64,000 nucleotides of DNA. Origin: Arthrobacter zhaoxinii (lineage in GTDB: Bacteria > Actinomycetota > Actinomycetes > Actinomycetales > Micrococcaceae). Positions within the stretch are counted from its first letter, which is position 1; every line of letters begins with the position of its first letter. The notes beneath the pieces are model-generated. The model was given only the letters and a program-made list of their open reading frames with translations. It was not told the DNA's origin and ran no database searches. The translations under genes and the position numbers were made by a program. Below are positions 8,939 to 18,289 of this stretch, piece by piece. The DNA is taken from contig NZ_JANFLT010000005.1 of the NCBI RefSeq assembly GCF_024385505.1, positions 310,001 through 374,000 of the forward strand. The letters are read 5' to 3'.

Positions 8939-9985
8939 GTGCCAGATTCCCCCGCTTCCTCCTCCCCCGGGCCGTCCTCCCGGCCCGCCCGCCTGCGCGG
9001 CACTGTTCCGGGGCTGCTGGCCGCGGCGGCCGCCGTCGTTGTGTCCTACCTGCTGCATCTGCTCTTGCCCGCAGTACCTGTCCTGACGGCCGCGGTGGTC
9101 CTGGGCCTGCTGGCAGCGAACCTGCCCGGCACCGCGGCCAGGACGGCGGAGTCCTGGAAACCGGGGCTGGCCCTGGCTGCGCGGAAATTCCTGCGCCTCG
9201 GAATCGTGCTGCTGGGACTGAAGGTTTCCCTGGTGGACATCGCGGGACTGGGCTGGACGGCACTGCTGCTGATCGTGGCGCTGGTGCTGGCGGCGTTCGC
9301 GGGGACCTACGTCATCTGCCGGCTGTTCCGCCTCCCGGGTGACGAACCGGTGCTGATCGCTGCGGGATTCTCCATCTGCGGGGTGTCGGCCGTCGGCGCG
9401 ATGGCCGCCGTCCGCAGGACCCGCACCGAAGACACGGTGGTCCCGGTAGCCCTCGTGACGCTTTGCGGCACCCTGGCCATTGCTGCGCTGCCGGTAGCCG
9501 GCGGGCTCCTGAACCTGCCTCCGGAGGTTTTCGGCTCCTGGGCCGGAGCGTCGGTGCACGACGTCGGCCAGGTAGTGGCCACGGCTCAGACCGCAGGAAC
9601 CGCGGCGCTGGCCGCCGCCGTCGTCGTGAAGCTGGCACGCGTAGTGCTCCTGGCGCCGATGACCGCAGCAGCAGGGCTGCTGGCCCGCCGCGCCGAGGCG
9701 GAGGGTTCCGCGGCCGGCAAGCGGCCGCCGCTGGTCCCCCTGTTCGTCCTGGGCTTCCTCGCACTGATCCTGGTCCGCACCTGGGGTGTGCTGCCGGACG
9801 CGGTGCTGGACGCCGCCGCAGTACTGCAGGAACTGCTCTTTGCGGCGGCCCTGTTTGCACTGGGCGCGGGCGTCCGGGTCCGGATGCTGCTCGCCTCGGG
9901 CGTCCGCGCCGCGGCAGCCGCCTTGACCTCGTGGGTGCTGATCTCCTGCCTGGGGCTGGCCGTGGCGGTGCTGCTGGCCGGATAG
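8939..9985 (+). CDS. YeiH-family (UPF0324) putative sulfate exporter
   Basis: 348 residues, almost entirely hydrophobic, with about ten membrane helices. Family landmarks include LGIVLLGLKVSL near the first third, FSICGVSAVGA, and SVHDVGQVVATAQTAG, the signature region of the UPF0324/YeiH family. Members are called putative sulfate exporters, but the transport function is weakly supported in general. The GTG start is preceded by a weak AGGG. It is divergent from the P-type ATPase gene. Confidence 0.88.
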   Translation: MPDSPASSSPGPSSRPARLRGTVPGLLAAAAAVVVSYLLHLLLPAVPVLTAAVVLGLLAANLPGTAARTAESWKPGLALAARKFLRLGIVLLGLKVSLVDIAGLGWTALLLIVALVLAAFAGTYVICRLFRLPGDEPVLIAAGFSICGVSAVGAMAAVRRTRTEDTVVPVALVTLCGTLAIAALPVAGGLLNLPPEVFGSWAGASVHDVGQVVATAQTAGTAALAAAVVVKLARVVLLAPMTAAAGLLARRAEAEGSAAGKRPPLVPLFVLGFLALILVRTWGVLPDAVLDAAAVLQELLFAAALFALGAGVRVRMLLASGVRAAAAALTSWVLISCLGLAVAVLLAG

Positions 9986-10019
9986 GCGGCCGGGGCCGCC
10001 CGGGACCGTGAAGAAGTGA

Positions 10020-12641
10020 TTGAATGAACAGGTGCCTAACCAGAACCTGAGTCGTGATGAAGCCGCTCTGCGCTCCCGCCTGCTGTCCGTGACCTCCTAC
10101 GATGTCCATCTGGACCTGGGGAACGCCGAGGACCCCGATGCCAGGGGCTTCCGGACCCGCAGCACCATTGCCTTCAGCTGCTCGGAGCCGGGGGCGGAAA
10201 CATTCCTGGACTTTATCCACGACGGGGTGTCCTCCGTTGTCCTGAACGGCACCGAACTGGACCTGACCGAGGCCGTGGACGATTCCCGGATCCACCTGCC
10301 CGGCCTGCAGGCAGAGAACACCGTCACCGTGGACGGCACTGCCCTCTACAGCCGGAGCGGCGAAGGCCTGCACCGGTTCCGCGACCCTGCGGACGGGCGT
10401 ACCTACCTTTACACGCAGTACGAACCCGCTGACGCGCGCCGCGTCTTTGCGGACTTTGAACAGCCGGACCTGAAGGCCGCCTTTCACTTCAGCGTGACGG
10501 CGCCGAGCGGATGGGAAGTGGCTTCCAACGGTGCCGAAACGCAGCGGACGCGGCTGGGCGACGGCACGCTCAGCCGCTGGGACTTCGCCCCCACGCAGCG
10601 CATCTCCACCTACATCACCTCGGTGCTGGCCGGTCCCTACCACCGGGCCGACGACGAGTGGTCCCGCCGGCTGGAGGACGGTTCGGAGCTGCAGGTTCCC
10701 CTGGCCGCCTACTGCCGGTCCTCCCTGGCCGAGTACTTCGACCCGGAGAACATCTTCGCCGTGACCAAGCGCGGGCTGGACTACTTCCATGAACTCTTTG
10801 ACTTCCCGTACCCCTTCGGCAAGTACGACTCCGCCTTTGTCCCGGAGTACAACCTGGGCGCCATGGAAAACCCCGGCCTCGTGACGTTCACCGAAGCGTA
10901 CGTCTTCCGGTCCCGGGCCACCGAGGCGCAGTACGAGGCCCGGGCCAACACCATCCTGCACGAGATGGCACACATGTGGTTCGGGGACCTGGTCACCATG
11001 AAATGGTGGGACGACCTGTGGCTCAAGGAATCCTTCGCCGACTTCATGGGTGCCCTCGCCGTAGACCGCGCCACGGACTTCACCAACTCCTGGGTCAGCT
11101 TCGCCAACCGGCGCAAGGCGTGGGCCTACGTCCAGGACCAGCTGCCCACCACACACCCCATCGTTGCGGACATCCCCAACCTGGAAGCGGCAAAACAGAA
11201 CTTTGACGGGATCACCTACGCCAAGGGTGCCTCCGTGCTCAAGCAGCTCGTGGCCTACGTCGGGTTCGATACCTTCATCGAAGCAGCCCGGGGATACTTC
11301 CGGGCCCATGCCTTCGGCAACACCACCCTCGCGGATCTCCTTGCCGCCCTCGAAACGGCGTCGGGCCGGGATATGGCCCTGTGGTCCGGCCGGTGGCTGC
11401 AGACCGCCGGCGTTCCGGTCCTGGTTCCGGAGACGGAAACCGACGACGCCGGCGCCTACACTTCCGTGGTCATCCGGCAGAACGCTCCGGATCCGGTCAG
11501 CGGCGAACAGGTCCCCCGACCGCACAGACTCCGCATCGGCCTCTACGATTTCGACGCCGCCGGCGCCCTGACCCGCACCGACAGCGTGGAACTGGACGTT
11601 GACGGTTCCCGGACCGAGGTACCTGACCTGATCGGCCGGCAGCGTCCGGCCCTGCTGCTGCTCAATGACGAGGACCTGACCTACGCCAAGATCCGTTTCG
11701 ACGACGCGTCGCTGGCCACTCTGCTGGAGTCCCTCCACCGGCTGAGTGATCCCCTCGCCCGGGCCATCACCCTGTCGGCACTGTGGAACAGCGTCCGCGA
11801 CGGAGTCCTGAGCGCCAAGGACTATGTGCGCCTGGTCCAGCGCGTCACGCCCGTGGAAAGCGGTGCCGGCGTGCTGCAGGTGCTGCTGGACAATGCCCTC
11901 AGCGCCATTGAGTACTACGCACCGGCACCGCTCCGCGGCAGCCTGCGCGAGGAGTTCTCCGCGCATATCGCCGAGGAGCTGAAGGCAGCGGCGCCCGGCA
12001 GCGACCGGCAGATCATCTGGGCACGGGCCGCCGCCGGAGCCGGACGGCGCACCGGCACCCACAACGAACTGCTGCGCGGCCTCCTGGACGGCAGTGCGGG
12101 GATCGACGGCCTGGCCGTCGATTCGGACCTTCGCTGGCGCCTCTGGGTGGCACTGGCGGCAACGGGCTCGGCCACCCGCGCGGAACTGGATGCGGAACTG
12201 GCACGCGACACCACGGCGTCGGGACGGGTGGGCCACACCACCGCCGCCGCAGCATTCCCCGATCCGGACATCAAGGCCGCGGCCTGGCAGGCTTCGGTCC
12301 ACTCCGATGCGCTCTCCAACGAGCTGCTTTCGGCCACGATTACCGGCTTTAACCTCGGCAGCCACGAGTTGCTGGACGGATATCTGGAGGACTATTTCGC
12401 GTCCCTCACCGAGGTCTGGTCCGGGCGCAGCATCGAGCTGGCCTCCCGTGTGGTCGGCGGGCTCTACCCGGGACACCAGGATGCGTTGCAGGGCCTGGTG
12501 CCGGCGGATCATCCAGTGGTGCAGAAGTCGGTGGAATGGCTGGAACTGCACCGCGGGGCTCCGGCGGCGCTGCGGCGGATCATCATTGAACAGCAGGACC
12601 AGCTGCTCCGGTCCCTGCGCGTCCAGGCGGCAGCCCTGTAG
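10020..12641 (+). CDS. pepN: Aminopeptidase N, M1 family
   Basis: An 873-residue M1 metallopeptidase, the actinobacterial length. It has the exopeptidase motif GAMENPG and the zinc site HEMAH (His314, Glu315, His318), with the third ligand Glu337 in LKESFADF. The C-terminal ERAP1-like helical domain is present. It removes N-terminal residues from peptides in the cytoplasm. The start is either TTG at 10020, with AGAAG close upstream, or GTG at 10032; an out-of-frame ATG at 10024 is a distractor. It follows the YeiH gene by 34 bases and is convergent with the cupin gene. Confidence 0.96.
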   Translation: MNEQVPNQNLSRDEAALRSRLLSVTSYDVHLDLGNAEDPDARGFRTRSTIAFSCSEPGAETFLDFIHDGVSSVVLNGTELDLTEAVDDSRIHLPGLQAENTVTVDGTALYSRSGEGLHRFRDPADGRTYLYTQYEPADARRVFADFEQPDLKAAFHFSVTAPSGWEVASNGAETQRTRLGDGTLSRWDFAPTQRISTYITSVLAGPYHRADDEWSRRLEDGSELQVPLAAYCRSSLAEYFDPENIFAVTKRGLDYFHELFDFPYPFGKYDSAFVPEYNLGAMENPGLVTFTEAYVFRSRATEAQYEARANTILHEMAHMWFGDLVTMKWWDDLWLKESFADFMGALAVDRATDFTNSWVSFANRRKAWAYVQDQLPTTHPIVADIPNLEAAKQNFDGITYAKGASVLKQLVAYVGFDTFIEAARGYFRAHAFGNTTLADLLAALETASGRDMALWSGRWLQTAGVPVLVPETETDDAGAYTSVVIRQNAPDPVSGEQVPRPHRLRIGLYDFDAAGALTRTDSVELDVDGSRTEVPDLIGRQRPALLLLNDEDLTYAKIRFDDASLATLLESLHRLSDPLARAITLSALWNSVRDGVLSAKDYVRLVQRVTPVESGAGVLQVLLDNALSAIEYYAPAPLRGSLREEFSAHIAEELKAAAPGSDRQIIWARAAAGAGRRTGTHNELLRGLLDGSAGIDGLAVDSDLRWRLWVALAATGSATRAELDAELARDTTASGRVGHTTAAAAFPDPDIKAAAWQASVHSDALSNELLSATITGFNLGSHELLDGYLEDYFASLTEVWSGRSIELASRVVGGLYPGHQDALQGLVPADHPVVQKSVEWLELHRGAPAALRRIIIEQQDQLLRSLRVQAAAL

Positions 12642-12650
12642 GTCCGCCGG

Positions 12651-12989
12651 TCAGGCCAGCTGCAGCTTGGCCACGGTGAGGAGGATGGCCGAGTCTTCCA
12701 GCGCTTCGACGGAGTGCCGGGCCTGCGGAACAATCAGCAGGTCTCCGACGGAGCCGTCCCAGGTGTTGCCCTCCGCGGACAGGGCGACCCGGCCCTTGAG
12801 GACAAAGACCGTGGCCTCGCCGGGATTTTCATGCTCGTCCATCACGAACCCGGCCCGAAGGGCGATCACTGTCTGCCGCAGCACGTGTTCGTGGCCGCCG
12901 TAGACGGTCGACGCGCTGCGTCCGCTGGCCGCCTGCCGTGAGGTTTCCAGATGTTGGCGGGCAAGGGCGGTCAGCGACTTTTTCTCCAT
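12651..12989 (-). CDS. Small cupin-domain protein
   Basis: 112 residues. The second half is a cupin beta-barrel: VMDEHENPGEATVFVLKGRV, then GDLLIVPQARHSVEALEDSA. The first cupin motif has DEHENPGE, so part of the metal-binding His/Glu set is present. The N-terminal ~40 residues are helical and charged. Role unknown; such proteins are often annotated as LuxR-like or sensor cupins. It is convergent with pepN, 9 bases between stops. Confidence 0.8.
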   Translation of the reverse strand: MEKKSLTALARQHLETSRQAASGRSASTVYGGHEHVLRQTVIALRAGFVMDEHENPGEATVFVLKGRVALSAEGNTWDGSVGDLLIVPQARHSVEALEDSAILLTVAKLQLA

Positions 12990-13008
12990 CTCCGCAGTGT
13001 AGGCCTAC

Positions 13009-13037
13009 GGACCGCCGCCGGGGTAGCTCGGCGGTCC
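13009..13037 (-). terminator. Hairpin downstream of the lipoate ligase gene
   Basis: Nine-bp perfect stem ggaccgccg/cggcggtcc in the 61-bp gap between the lipoate ligase stop and the cupin start. No T-run is visible, so this is only a possible terminator. Confidence 0.4.
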
Positions 13038-13050
13038 GGAGGTTGACGGC

Positions 13051-14127
13051 TTAGGGTACGCGCTTCAGCCACTCCGGGGTGTCAAACTTTTCCGCGACTT
13101 TCTGCTCCGCAAGGGCCAGCTCCTCGTCGCTGATGCCGGCCTGCACGGCGCCGTACCGTGTGGCGAAGGTGTCCATCATGGTGGCAATGATGTCCTCGCG
13201 CGAGAGGCCGGTCTGCCGTTTAAGCGGGTCCACCCGTTTCTTGGCGCTGGTGGTGCCCTTATCCGAGAGCTTTTCCTTGCCGATCCGCAGCACCTCCACC
13301 ATCTTGTCCGCGTCGATGTTGTAGGACATGGTGACGTGGTGCAGCATCCCGCCGCTGCTGAACCGCTTCTGGGCGGCACCGCCGATCTTGCCCTGGTCGG
13401 TAGCCATGTCGTTCAGCGGAACATACCAGGCGGAAATGCCGAGCTTCTTCAAGGACTCCATTACCCAGGCATCCAGGAAGGGGTAGGAATCCGCGAAGCT
13501 CAGCCCGTCCACGAGGGACTGGGGAATGTAGAGGGAGTAGGTGATGGCGTTGCCGTGTTCCATGAACATGGCACCGCCACCGGTGATGCGGCGGACCACG
13601 GTGACCCCGTGCCGCCGGGCCCCTTCGGGATCGACTTCGTTCTTCAGCGACTGGAAGCTCCCGATCACCACGGACGGCGACTCCCATTCCCAGAACCGGA
13701 GCGTCGGATTGCGTTTGCCGGCACCGACTTCCTCCGCCAGGACCTCGTCCATCGCCACGTGCATGTGCGTGGAGAGCGGGGTGGGCGGGATGATTTCCCA
13801 CTGGTGGTCGCCCCAGCCGGTGGCCTTGCCCAGGGCGCGTCGCACGGTGGTGGCTACGGCCTCGGGCGAGAAACCGAAGAGGACCGCATCCGGCGACAGC
13901 CCGGAACGGACCGCTGCGGCGATGTCACCGAACGACGTCTCGACAGGCAGCCCTTCAAGCGCGGCATTGATGTCCCCGAGCGCTTCATCCGGTTCCAGGA
14001 AGAAGTCGCCGCCCAGGGAGACATCGGCCAGCCGGCCGTCACGGACGTCCAGGTCCACGACAACCAGTTTGCCGCCGGGAACTTTGTATTCGCCGTGCCG
14101 GCGTCCGCTGTTGTCTGCGCTTGCCAT
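13051..14127 (-). CDS. lplA: Lipoate-protein ligase with permuted domain order
   Basis: 358 residues from the second of two adjacent ATGs (14127; the first is at 14130), which lies 5 bases after GAGGAG. Residues ~10-100 resemble the domain normally found at the C-terminus of LplA (PGGKLVVVDLDV ... GGDFFLEP). The catalytic biotin/lipoate ligase domain follows: RRITGGGAMFMEHGN, then DQGKIGGAAQKR with the expected catalytic Lys. It would attach lipoate to the E2 subunits of 2-oxoacid dehydrogenases or to GcvH, using ATP. It runs toward the cupin gene. Confidence 0.85.
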   Translation of the reverse strand: MASADNSGRRHGEYKVPGGKLVVVDLDVRDGRLADVSLGGDFFLEPDEALGDINAALEGLPVETSFGDIAAAVRSGLSPDAVLFGFSPEAVATTVRRALGKATGWGDHQWEIIPPTPLSTHMHVAMDEVLAEEVGAGKRNPTLRFWEWESPSVVIGSFQSLKNEVDPEGARRHGVTVVRRITGGGAMFMEHGNAITYSLYIPQSLVDGLSFADSYPFLDAWVMESLKKLGISAWYVPLNDMATDQGKIGGAAQKRFSSGGMLHHVTMSYNIDADKMVEVLRIGKEKLSDKGTTSAKKRVDPLKRQTGLSREDIIATMMDTFATRYGAVQAGISDEELALAEQKVAEKFDTPEWLKRVP

Positions 14128-14181
14128 CATGACTCCTCTGATCCGAACCGGTGCCGGGACTCCAGTGGTCCCCTTACAGGG

Positions 14182-14214
14182 AAAGGCCCGCCGGGCTGAT
14201 GCCGGCGGACCTTT
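14182..14214 (-). terminator. Terminator of rpmE2
   Basis: Stem aaaggcccgccgg/ccggcggaccttt with one mismatch, 31 bases after the rpmE2 stop on the minus strand and followed there by cctttccc. Confidence 0.7.
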
Positions 14215-14244
14215 CTCCAAGTACTGCTGTGTATTTCTGAACTG

Positions 14245-14502
14245 CTACTTCTTGGCGCCGAAGCCCTTGAAGCGGGCGTTGAAGCGCTCCACGCGGCCGG
14301 CGGAGTCCATGATGCGCTGCTTGCCCGTGTAGAACGGGTGCGATGCGGAGGAGATTTCCACCTCGATGAGCGGGTAGGTGTTTCCGTCTTCCCACTCGAT
14401 CGTCTTGGAGGAGGTGGCGGTGGAGGCCGTCAGGAAAGCGGTGTCGGACGCGAGGTCACGGAAGACAACCGGAGCATACTTGGGGTGGATATCAGACTTC
14501 AC
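14245..14502 (-). CDS. rpmE2: 50S ribosomal protein L31 type B
   Basis: 85 residues from the GTG at 14502, which has AGAAGG 7 bases upstream. The sequence begins [16 protein letters not shown] and contains [10 protein letters not shown] and [12 protein letters not shown], as in L31. It has no cysteine, so it is the zinc-free type B form. Cells that carry both forms usually induce this one under zinc limitation. I see no convincing Zur box upstream. Codons further upstream are open but do not match L31. Confidence 0.95.
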   Translation of the reverse strand: MKSDIHPKYAPVVFRDLASDTAFLTASTATSSKTIEWEDGNTYPLIEVEISSASHPFYTGKQRIMDSAGRVERFNARFKGFGAKK

Positions 14503-14633
14503 AGTTTTACCTTCTTTTGGTGCCTGGATTTTGCCAGGCACAGTGTGGTTGAAAGCTTTATCGGCCGTACATTCGGCCAGCAACCCATACTAGCGCATTT
14601 CGTTCCGCGGCAGGAAACGGACCGGCACGTGTT

Positions 14634-15539
14634 TCAGGACAGCGGGCGGGTTCCCCACTGCGCATTGACCGCGGTGATGGTCGAGGTGATCCCCTGGTTC
14701 AGCCCGGAGATTTCGATCCGGACGGGCCGGTAGTAGTCGTCCAGATAGAGCGAGAACGAACCCGCCGGCAGCACAGCGGATGAGTCCGGGTCCTGCCCGC
14801 TCCCCGGTCCGGTGTCCGCGGTGTTAAAGCTGCCGCTGATCTGCGTGTACGCCTCCCCCTCCAGGGCTGCCCCGTACCGAACCGCCACCTCTGCCGCCGG
14901 TGAGAGCAGAGCGGCCACTTTTTCCGGCCGCACCGTCAACTCGGCGGCGTCGGCGAGGACCGCGGCAGAGGCCGCTTCGGCTGAGCCTTCCGGGTCCGCG
15001 GAAATCTCCTTGCCGCCTTTCCGCAGCACTCGCTTTCCGTCCCGGATGCTCACGGCCAGGTCTTCATCCATGCCCTGCAGGGTCATGGCGAAACCCGGAG
15101 CGGTGGCGAACCGGACGCTGTACGTGCCGGCGGGAAGCCAGCTGGTTTCGGTCTGCAGGGTCTGGATGCCGCCCTCCCCTGCGGCCATGGCCGCGGAGAC
15201 GCAGGCCCCCGCTTCTGCACCGGACATCGGCTCCCGATCCCGGCGAAGCAGCCATTGGCAGGCGTCCTGGACCCGCTGCGGCATCCCGGTCTGGCTGCCC
15301 GTGACGCCCACTCGCGGCGGAGCGGCCGTTTCGGAAACGGGCGGCGACGGCGGCGGTGAGGGAACGGCGGTTCGGGACGGTGCTGCCGGAACGGGCCGGC
15401 TAGCGGATGGCGACGCCGACGCGGAGGCCTCCCGTTCCTGCAGCTGCTGCGCGGTGGGCCCGCAGGCCGAAACGGTCAGCAGCAATCCCGTGCACAGCAC
15501 CAGGAGCTTTCCTGGCCGGGTCCTTGCACGGGATTCCAT
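14634..15539 (-). CDS. Predicted lipoprotein, unknown function
   Basis: 301 residues from the ATG at 15539, with GGAG 7 bases upstream. The N-terminus is a lipoprotein signal peptide: RARTRPGK, a hydrophobic stretch, then the lipobox SAC, with the lipidated Cys at about residue 26. A Ser/Pro/Ala-rich linker of about 50 residues follows, then a compact extracytoplasmic domain with no motif I recognise. Membrane-anchored location is well supported; function is not. It stands between rpmE2 and the methyltransferase, reading the same way. Confidence 0.8.
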   Translation of the reverse strand: MESRARTRPGKLLVLCTGLLLTVSACGPTAQQLQEREASASASPSASRPVPAAPSRTAVPSPPPSPPVSETAAPPRVGVTGSQTGMPQRVQDACQWLLRRDREPMSGAEAGACVSAAMAAGEGGIQTLQTETSWLPAGTYSVRFATAPGFAMTLQGMDEDLAVSIRDGKRVLRKGGKEISADPEGSAEAASAAVLADAAELTVRPEKVAALLSPAAEVAVRYGAALEGEAYTQISGSFNTADTGPGSGQDPDSSAVLPAGSFSLYLDDYYRPVRIEISGLNQGITSTITAVNAQWGTRPLS

Positions 15540-15634
15540 GGCAGCTCCGCTGGCATCCTCAAAGGGGTGGGTGACTGGCCACAGTCTGGCACCCGGGCGG
15601 CTGCAGGGTAAGGGCAGCGGGCTGCCCGGGGGCT

Positions 15635-16438
15635 TTAGGGGCGGCACTCCCAGAAGGCCACGGCGCTGGCGGCAGCCACGTTCAGCGAATCGACGCCGCC
15701 GCTCATCGGGATACGTACGGCCAGATCGACGCCGGCAAGGGTGGTTTCGGCCAGGCCGTCACCTTCGGTGCCAAGGACGAGGGCAAGACGCTCGTCGCGG
15801 CGGGCGCTGAGTTCATCCAGGGTCAGGGAATCCTCGCGCAGGGCCAGTGCAGCAGTCACGAAGCCGGCGTCCCGCAGCTGCTCCAGCTGCCCGGGCCAAT
15901 CCGTCAGGCGCACCCAGGGAACCTGGAACACGGTACCCATGCTCACCCGGATGGCGCGGCGGTACAGCGGATCCGCGCATCGCGGCGTGACGAGGACGGC
16001 ATCCACCTGCAGGGCCGCCGCCGAGCGGAAGATGGCGCCGATATTGGTGTGGTCCACGATGTCTTCGAGTACGGCGATGCGGCGGGACGCGGCCAGCAGC
16101 CGGGACAAATCCAAGGGAGCGGGCCGCTCCATGGCCGCCAGGGCGCCGCGGTGCAGGTGGAAACCGGTGATTTCCTCGAGCACCTCGGCGGTGCCGACAA
16201 AAGCCGGCACCTCAGGAAAGCGGTCCAGGATGTCCTCCAGGTCCGGAAGCCACTTCTCGGCCAGGAAGAAGGACCGCGGACGGTGGCCGGCGTCGACGGC
16301 GCGGCGCAGGACCTTGGAGGACTCGGCAATGTACATGCCTTCCTCCGGCTCGCGGCGCTTCCTCAGGGATGTGTCCGTGAGGGAGGTGTAGTCGGAAACG
16401 CGCGGATCGTCGGCAGACTGCAGGTACTGGAGGTTCAC
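15635..16438 (-). CDS. TrmH/SpoU-family RNA 2'-O-methyltransferase
   Basis: 267 residues with a helical N-terminal RNA-binding domain and a C-terminal SPOUT fold. The three knot motifs are visible: DHTNIGAIFRSAAAL, LVLGTEGDGL and RIPMSGGVDSLNVAAASAVAFWE. It would methylate a ribose in rRNA or tRNA using S-adenosylmethionine. The target is not predictable. GTG start, with AGGAGGG 10 bases upstream in the gap after the ABC ATPase gene; the two are probably one operon. Confidence 0.92.
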   Translation of the reverse strand: MNLQYLQSADDPRVSDYTSLTDTSLRKRREPEEGMYIAESSKVLRRAVDAGHRPRSFFLAEKWLPDLEDILDRFPEVPAFVGTAEVLEEITGFHLHRGALAAMERPAPLDLSRLLAASRRIAVLEDIVDHTNIGAIFRSAAALQVDAVLVTPRCADPLYRRAIRVSMGTVFQVPWVRLTDWPGQLEQLRDAGFVTAALALREDSLTLDELSARRDERLALVLGTEGDGLAETTLAGVDLAVRIPMSGGVDSLNVAAASAVAFWECRP

Positions 16439-16453
16439 CCGGGGACCGCCCTC

Positions 16454-17242
16454 CTAGCTGCGCCGGGCGGTGGCTGAATACCGTCCGCCCTCGCGGCGCA
16501 GCTCCAACGGCAGATCAAAGGCAGTGCTCAGGTGTTCTTCGGTGAAGACCTCTTCGATGGGACCGGACGCCACCACACCGCCGTCGCGCAGCAGCAGGGC
16601 GTGCGTGAAGCCGGTGGGGACCTCTTCGAGGTGATGGGTGACCAGCACCATGGCCGGCGCTTCCTCGTCACGGGCCAGCTCGCCGAGACGGAAAAGCAGG
16701 TCCTCGCGCCCGGCAAGGTCCAGGCCGGCGGCCGGCTCGTCCAGCAGCAGCAGCTCCGGGTCCGTCATCAGGGCGCGGGCAATCTGCACCCGCTTGCGCT
16801 CACCCTCGCTGAGCGAGGAGAAGCGGCGGTTCATGAAGGTGGACATGCCCCACTCGTGCAGAAGATTAAAGGCACGGCGTTCGTCGAGCTTTTCGTACTT
16901 TTCCCGCCAGCGGCCGGTCATCCCGTAGGACGCCGTGACCACCACGTTGAGAACCGTCTCGTCGTCGGGGATCTGCCCGGCAAGTGCAGCGGAGGCCAGG
17001 CCGATACGGGGGCGCAGTTCAAAAACGTCCACTGCGCCGAGGACTTCCTCCAGGATTCCCGCTACGCCGCGGGTGGGGTGCATCCGTCCGCCGGCAATCT
17101 GCAGCAGCGTGGTCTTTCCGGCGCCGTTGGGGCCCATAACCACCCAACGCTCCCCCTCCTTGACCTGCCAGTTAACGCCGTCCAACAGGGTCTTGCCGCC
17201 GCGCACAACGCTGACGCCGGCAAATTCAAGAACATCACTCAT
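16454..17242 (-). CDS. ABC transporter ATP-binding protein
   Basis: 262 residues from the ATG at 17242; an in-frame ATG lies at 17254. Neither has a clear ribosome-binding site, so a leaderless message is possible. It has Walker A GPNGAGKTT, signature LSEGERKRVQ, Walker B LLLLDEPAAGLD and the H-loop VTHHLEEVP. It resembles stand-alone YlmA/ModF-like cytoplasmic ABC ATPases; no permease gene is adjacent. It is upstream of the RNA methyltransferase gene and divergent from serB. Confidence 0.9.
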   Translation of the reverse strand: MSDVLEFAGVSVVRGGKTLLDGVNWQVKEGERWVVMGPNGAGKTTLLQIAGGRMHPTRGVAGILEEVLGAVDVFELRPRIGLASAALAGQIPDDETVLNVVVTASYGMTGRWREKYEKLDERRAFNLLHEWGMSTFMNRRFSSLSEGERKRVQIARALMTDPELLLLDEPAAGLDLAGREDLLFRLGELARDEEAPAMVLVTHHLEEVPTGFTHALLLRDGGVVASGPIEEVFTEEHLSTAFDLPLELRREGGRYSATARRS

Positions 17243-17370
17243 AGCACTAGACATTAGGCTAAGGAAAGGGGCATTGGCGAAACGATACGCCGCAGCGGCC
17301 ACGCAGATGCGGCCGGGAAACCCCCGTACCGAACAGGTACCGCAGCGCTGAACCGAGCAGAACGGAAACC

Positions 17371-18276
17371 ATGCCGAACTCCCCCGAATACAGTGTCGTC
17401 AGCTACGGGACGGACCTTTCCGACGCCTATCTCGGCGCGGTACAGGCCGCCGTCTCCGGCCTGGGGGCGCGGATCCTGGAACTGGAGAACGCTGCGGGGA
17501 CCGGTTTCACTGTGTCCAAGCTTTATGTGGGGTACGACGGCGGCCTCTCCCGGCTGCGGCGCACCGTCGCCGCAGCTTCGGCTGCCGTGCCGGCAAAGCC
17601 GGGCGGGGAGCAGAGCACCGTGGTGCCGCCGTCGCTGCTGAAGGAAGCACGGAAGCTGCTGGTGATGGACGTGGACTCCACCCTGATCAAGCAGGAAGTC
17701 ATCGAGCTGCTGGCGGCCCACGCGGGACGGGAGGCCGAGGTGGCGGCCGTGACCGAGGCGGCCATGCGCGGTGAACTGGACTTCGCCGCGAGCCTGCATG
17801 CCAGGGTGAAGACCCTTGCGGGACTGCCGGCGTCCGTCATTGACGAAGTGGGGGCTCGAATTGAGCTTTCCGACGGAGCCGAACTGCTGGTGAAGGAGTT
17901 CCTGGCCGCCGGGCACGGCGTTGCCGTCGTGTCCGGCGGGTTCAGCCAGGTGCTGGATCCGCTGGCCGACCGGCTGCGGCTCACCTTCCGGCGCGCAAAC
18001 CTGCTGGAAATCCAAAACGGGGTGTTGACCGGCGCAGTGTCCGGGGAGGTGGTGGACCGCGCGGTCAAGGCCCGCTCGCTGGCCGAATGGGCGCAGGAGC
18101 TGGACGTGGCACCGGAGCACACCATCGCGGTGGGCGACGGCGCCAATGACCTGGACATGCTCGCGGCGGCCGCACTGGGAGTGGCGTTCAACGCCAAACC
18201 GGCAGTGCAGGCCGCCGCGGATGCCGTGCTGAACCTGCCACGCCTGGACGTGGTGCAGCACTTCGTGAAGCTCTAG
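17371..18276 (+). CDS. serB: Phosphoserine phosphatase
   Basis: 301 residues. An N-terminal ACT-like regulatory region (~1-85) precedes a HAD domain with motif I MDVDSTLI, motif II VSGGF and motif III/IV GDGANDLDM. It dephosphorylates O-phospho-L-serine, the last step of serine synthesis. ATG start with a weak GGAA upstream. It is convergent with the SDR gene, 13 bases between stops. Confidence 0.95.
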   Translation: MPNSPEYSVVSYGTDLSDAYLGAVQAAVSGLGARILELENAAGTGFTVSKLYVGYDGGLSRLRRTVAAASAAVPAKPGGEQSTVVPPSLLKEARKLLVMDVDSTLIKQEVIELLAAHAGREAEVAAVTEAAMRGELDFAASLHARVKTLAGLPASVIDEVGARIELSDGAELLVKEFLAAGHGVAVVSGGFSQVLDPLADRLRLTFRRANLLEIQNGVLTGAVSGEVVDRAVKARSLAEWAQELDVAPEHTIAVGDGANDLDMLAAAALGVAFNAKPAVQAAADAVLNLPRLDVVQHFVKL

Positions 18277-18289
18277 GCGGGGTGAAGCC

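Noticed and set aside
9312-12551. A 1079-codon open frame on the minus strand
   Set aside because: It is antisense to pepN and part of the YeiH gene, both with clear motifs. The translation is Gly/Val/Arg-rich and matches nothing, as expected in high-GC DNA.
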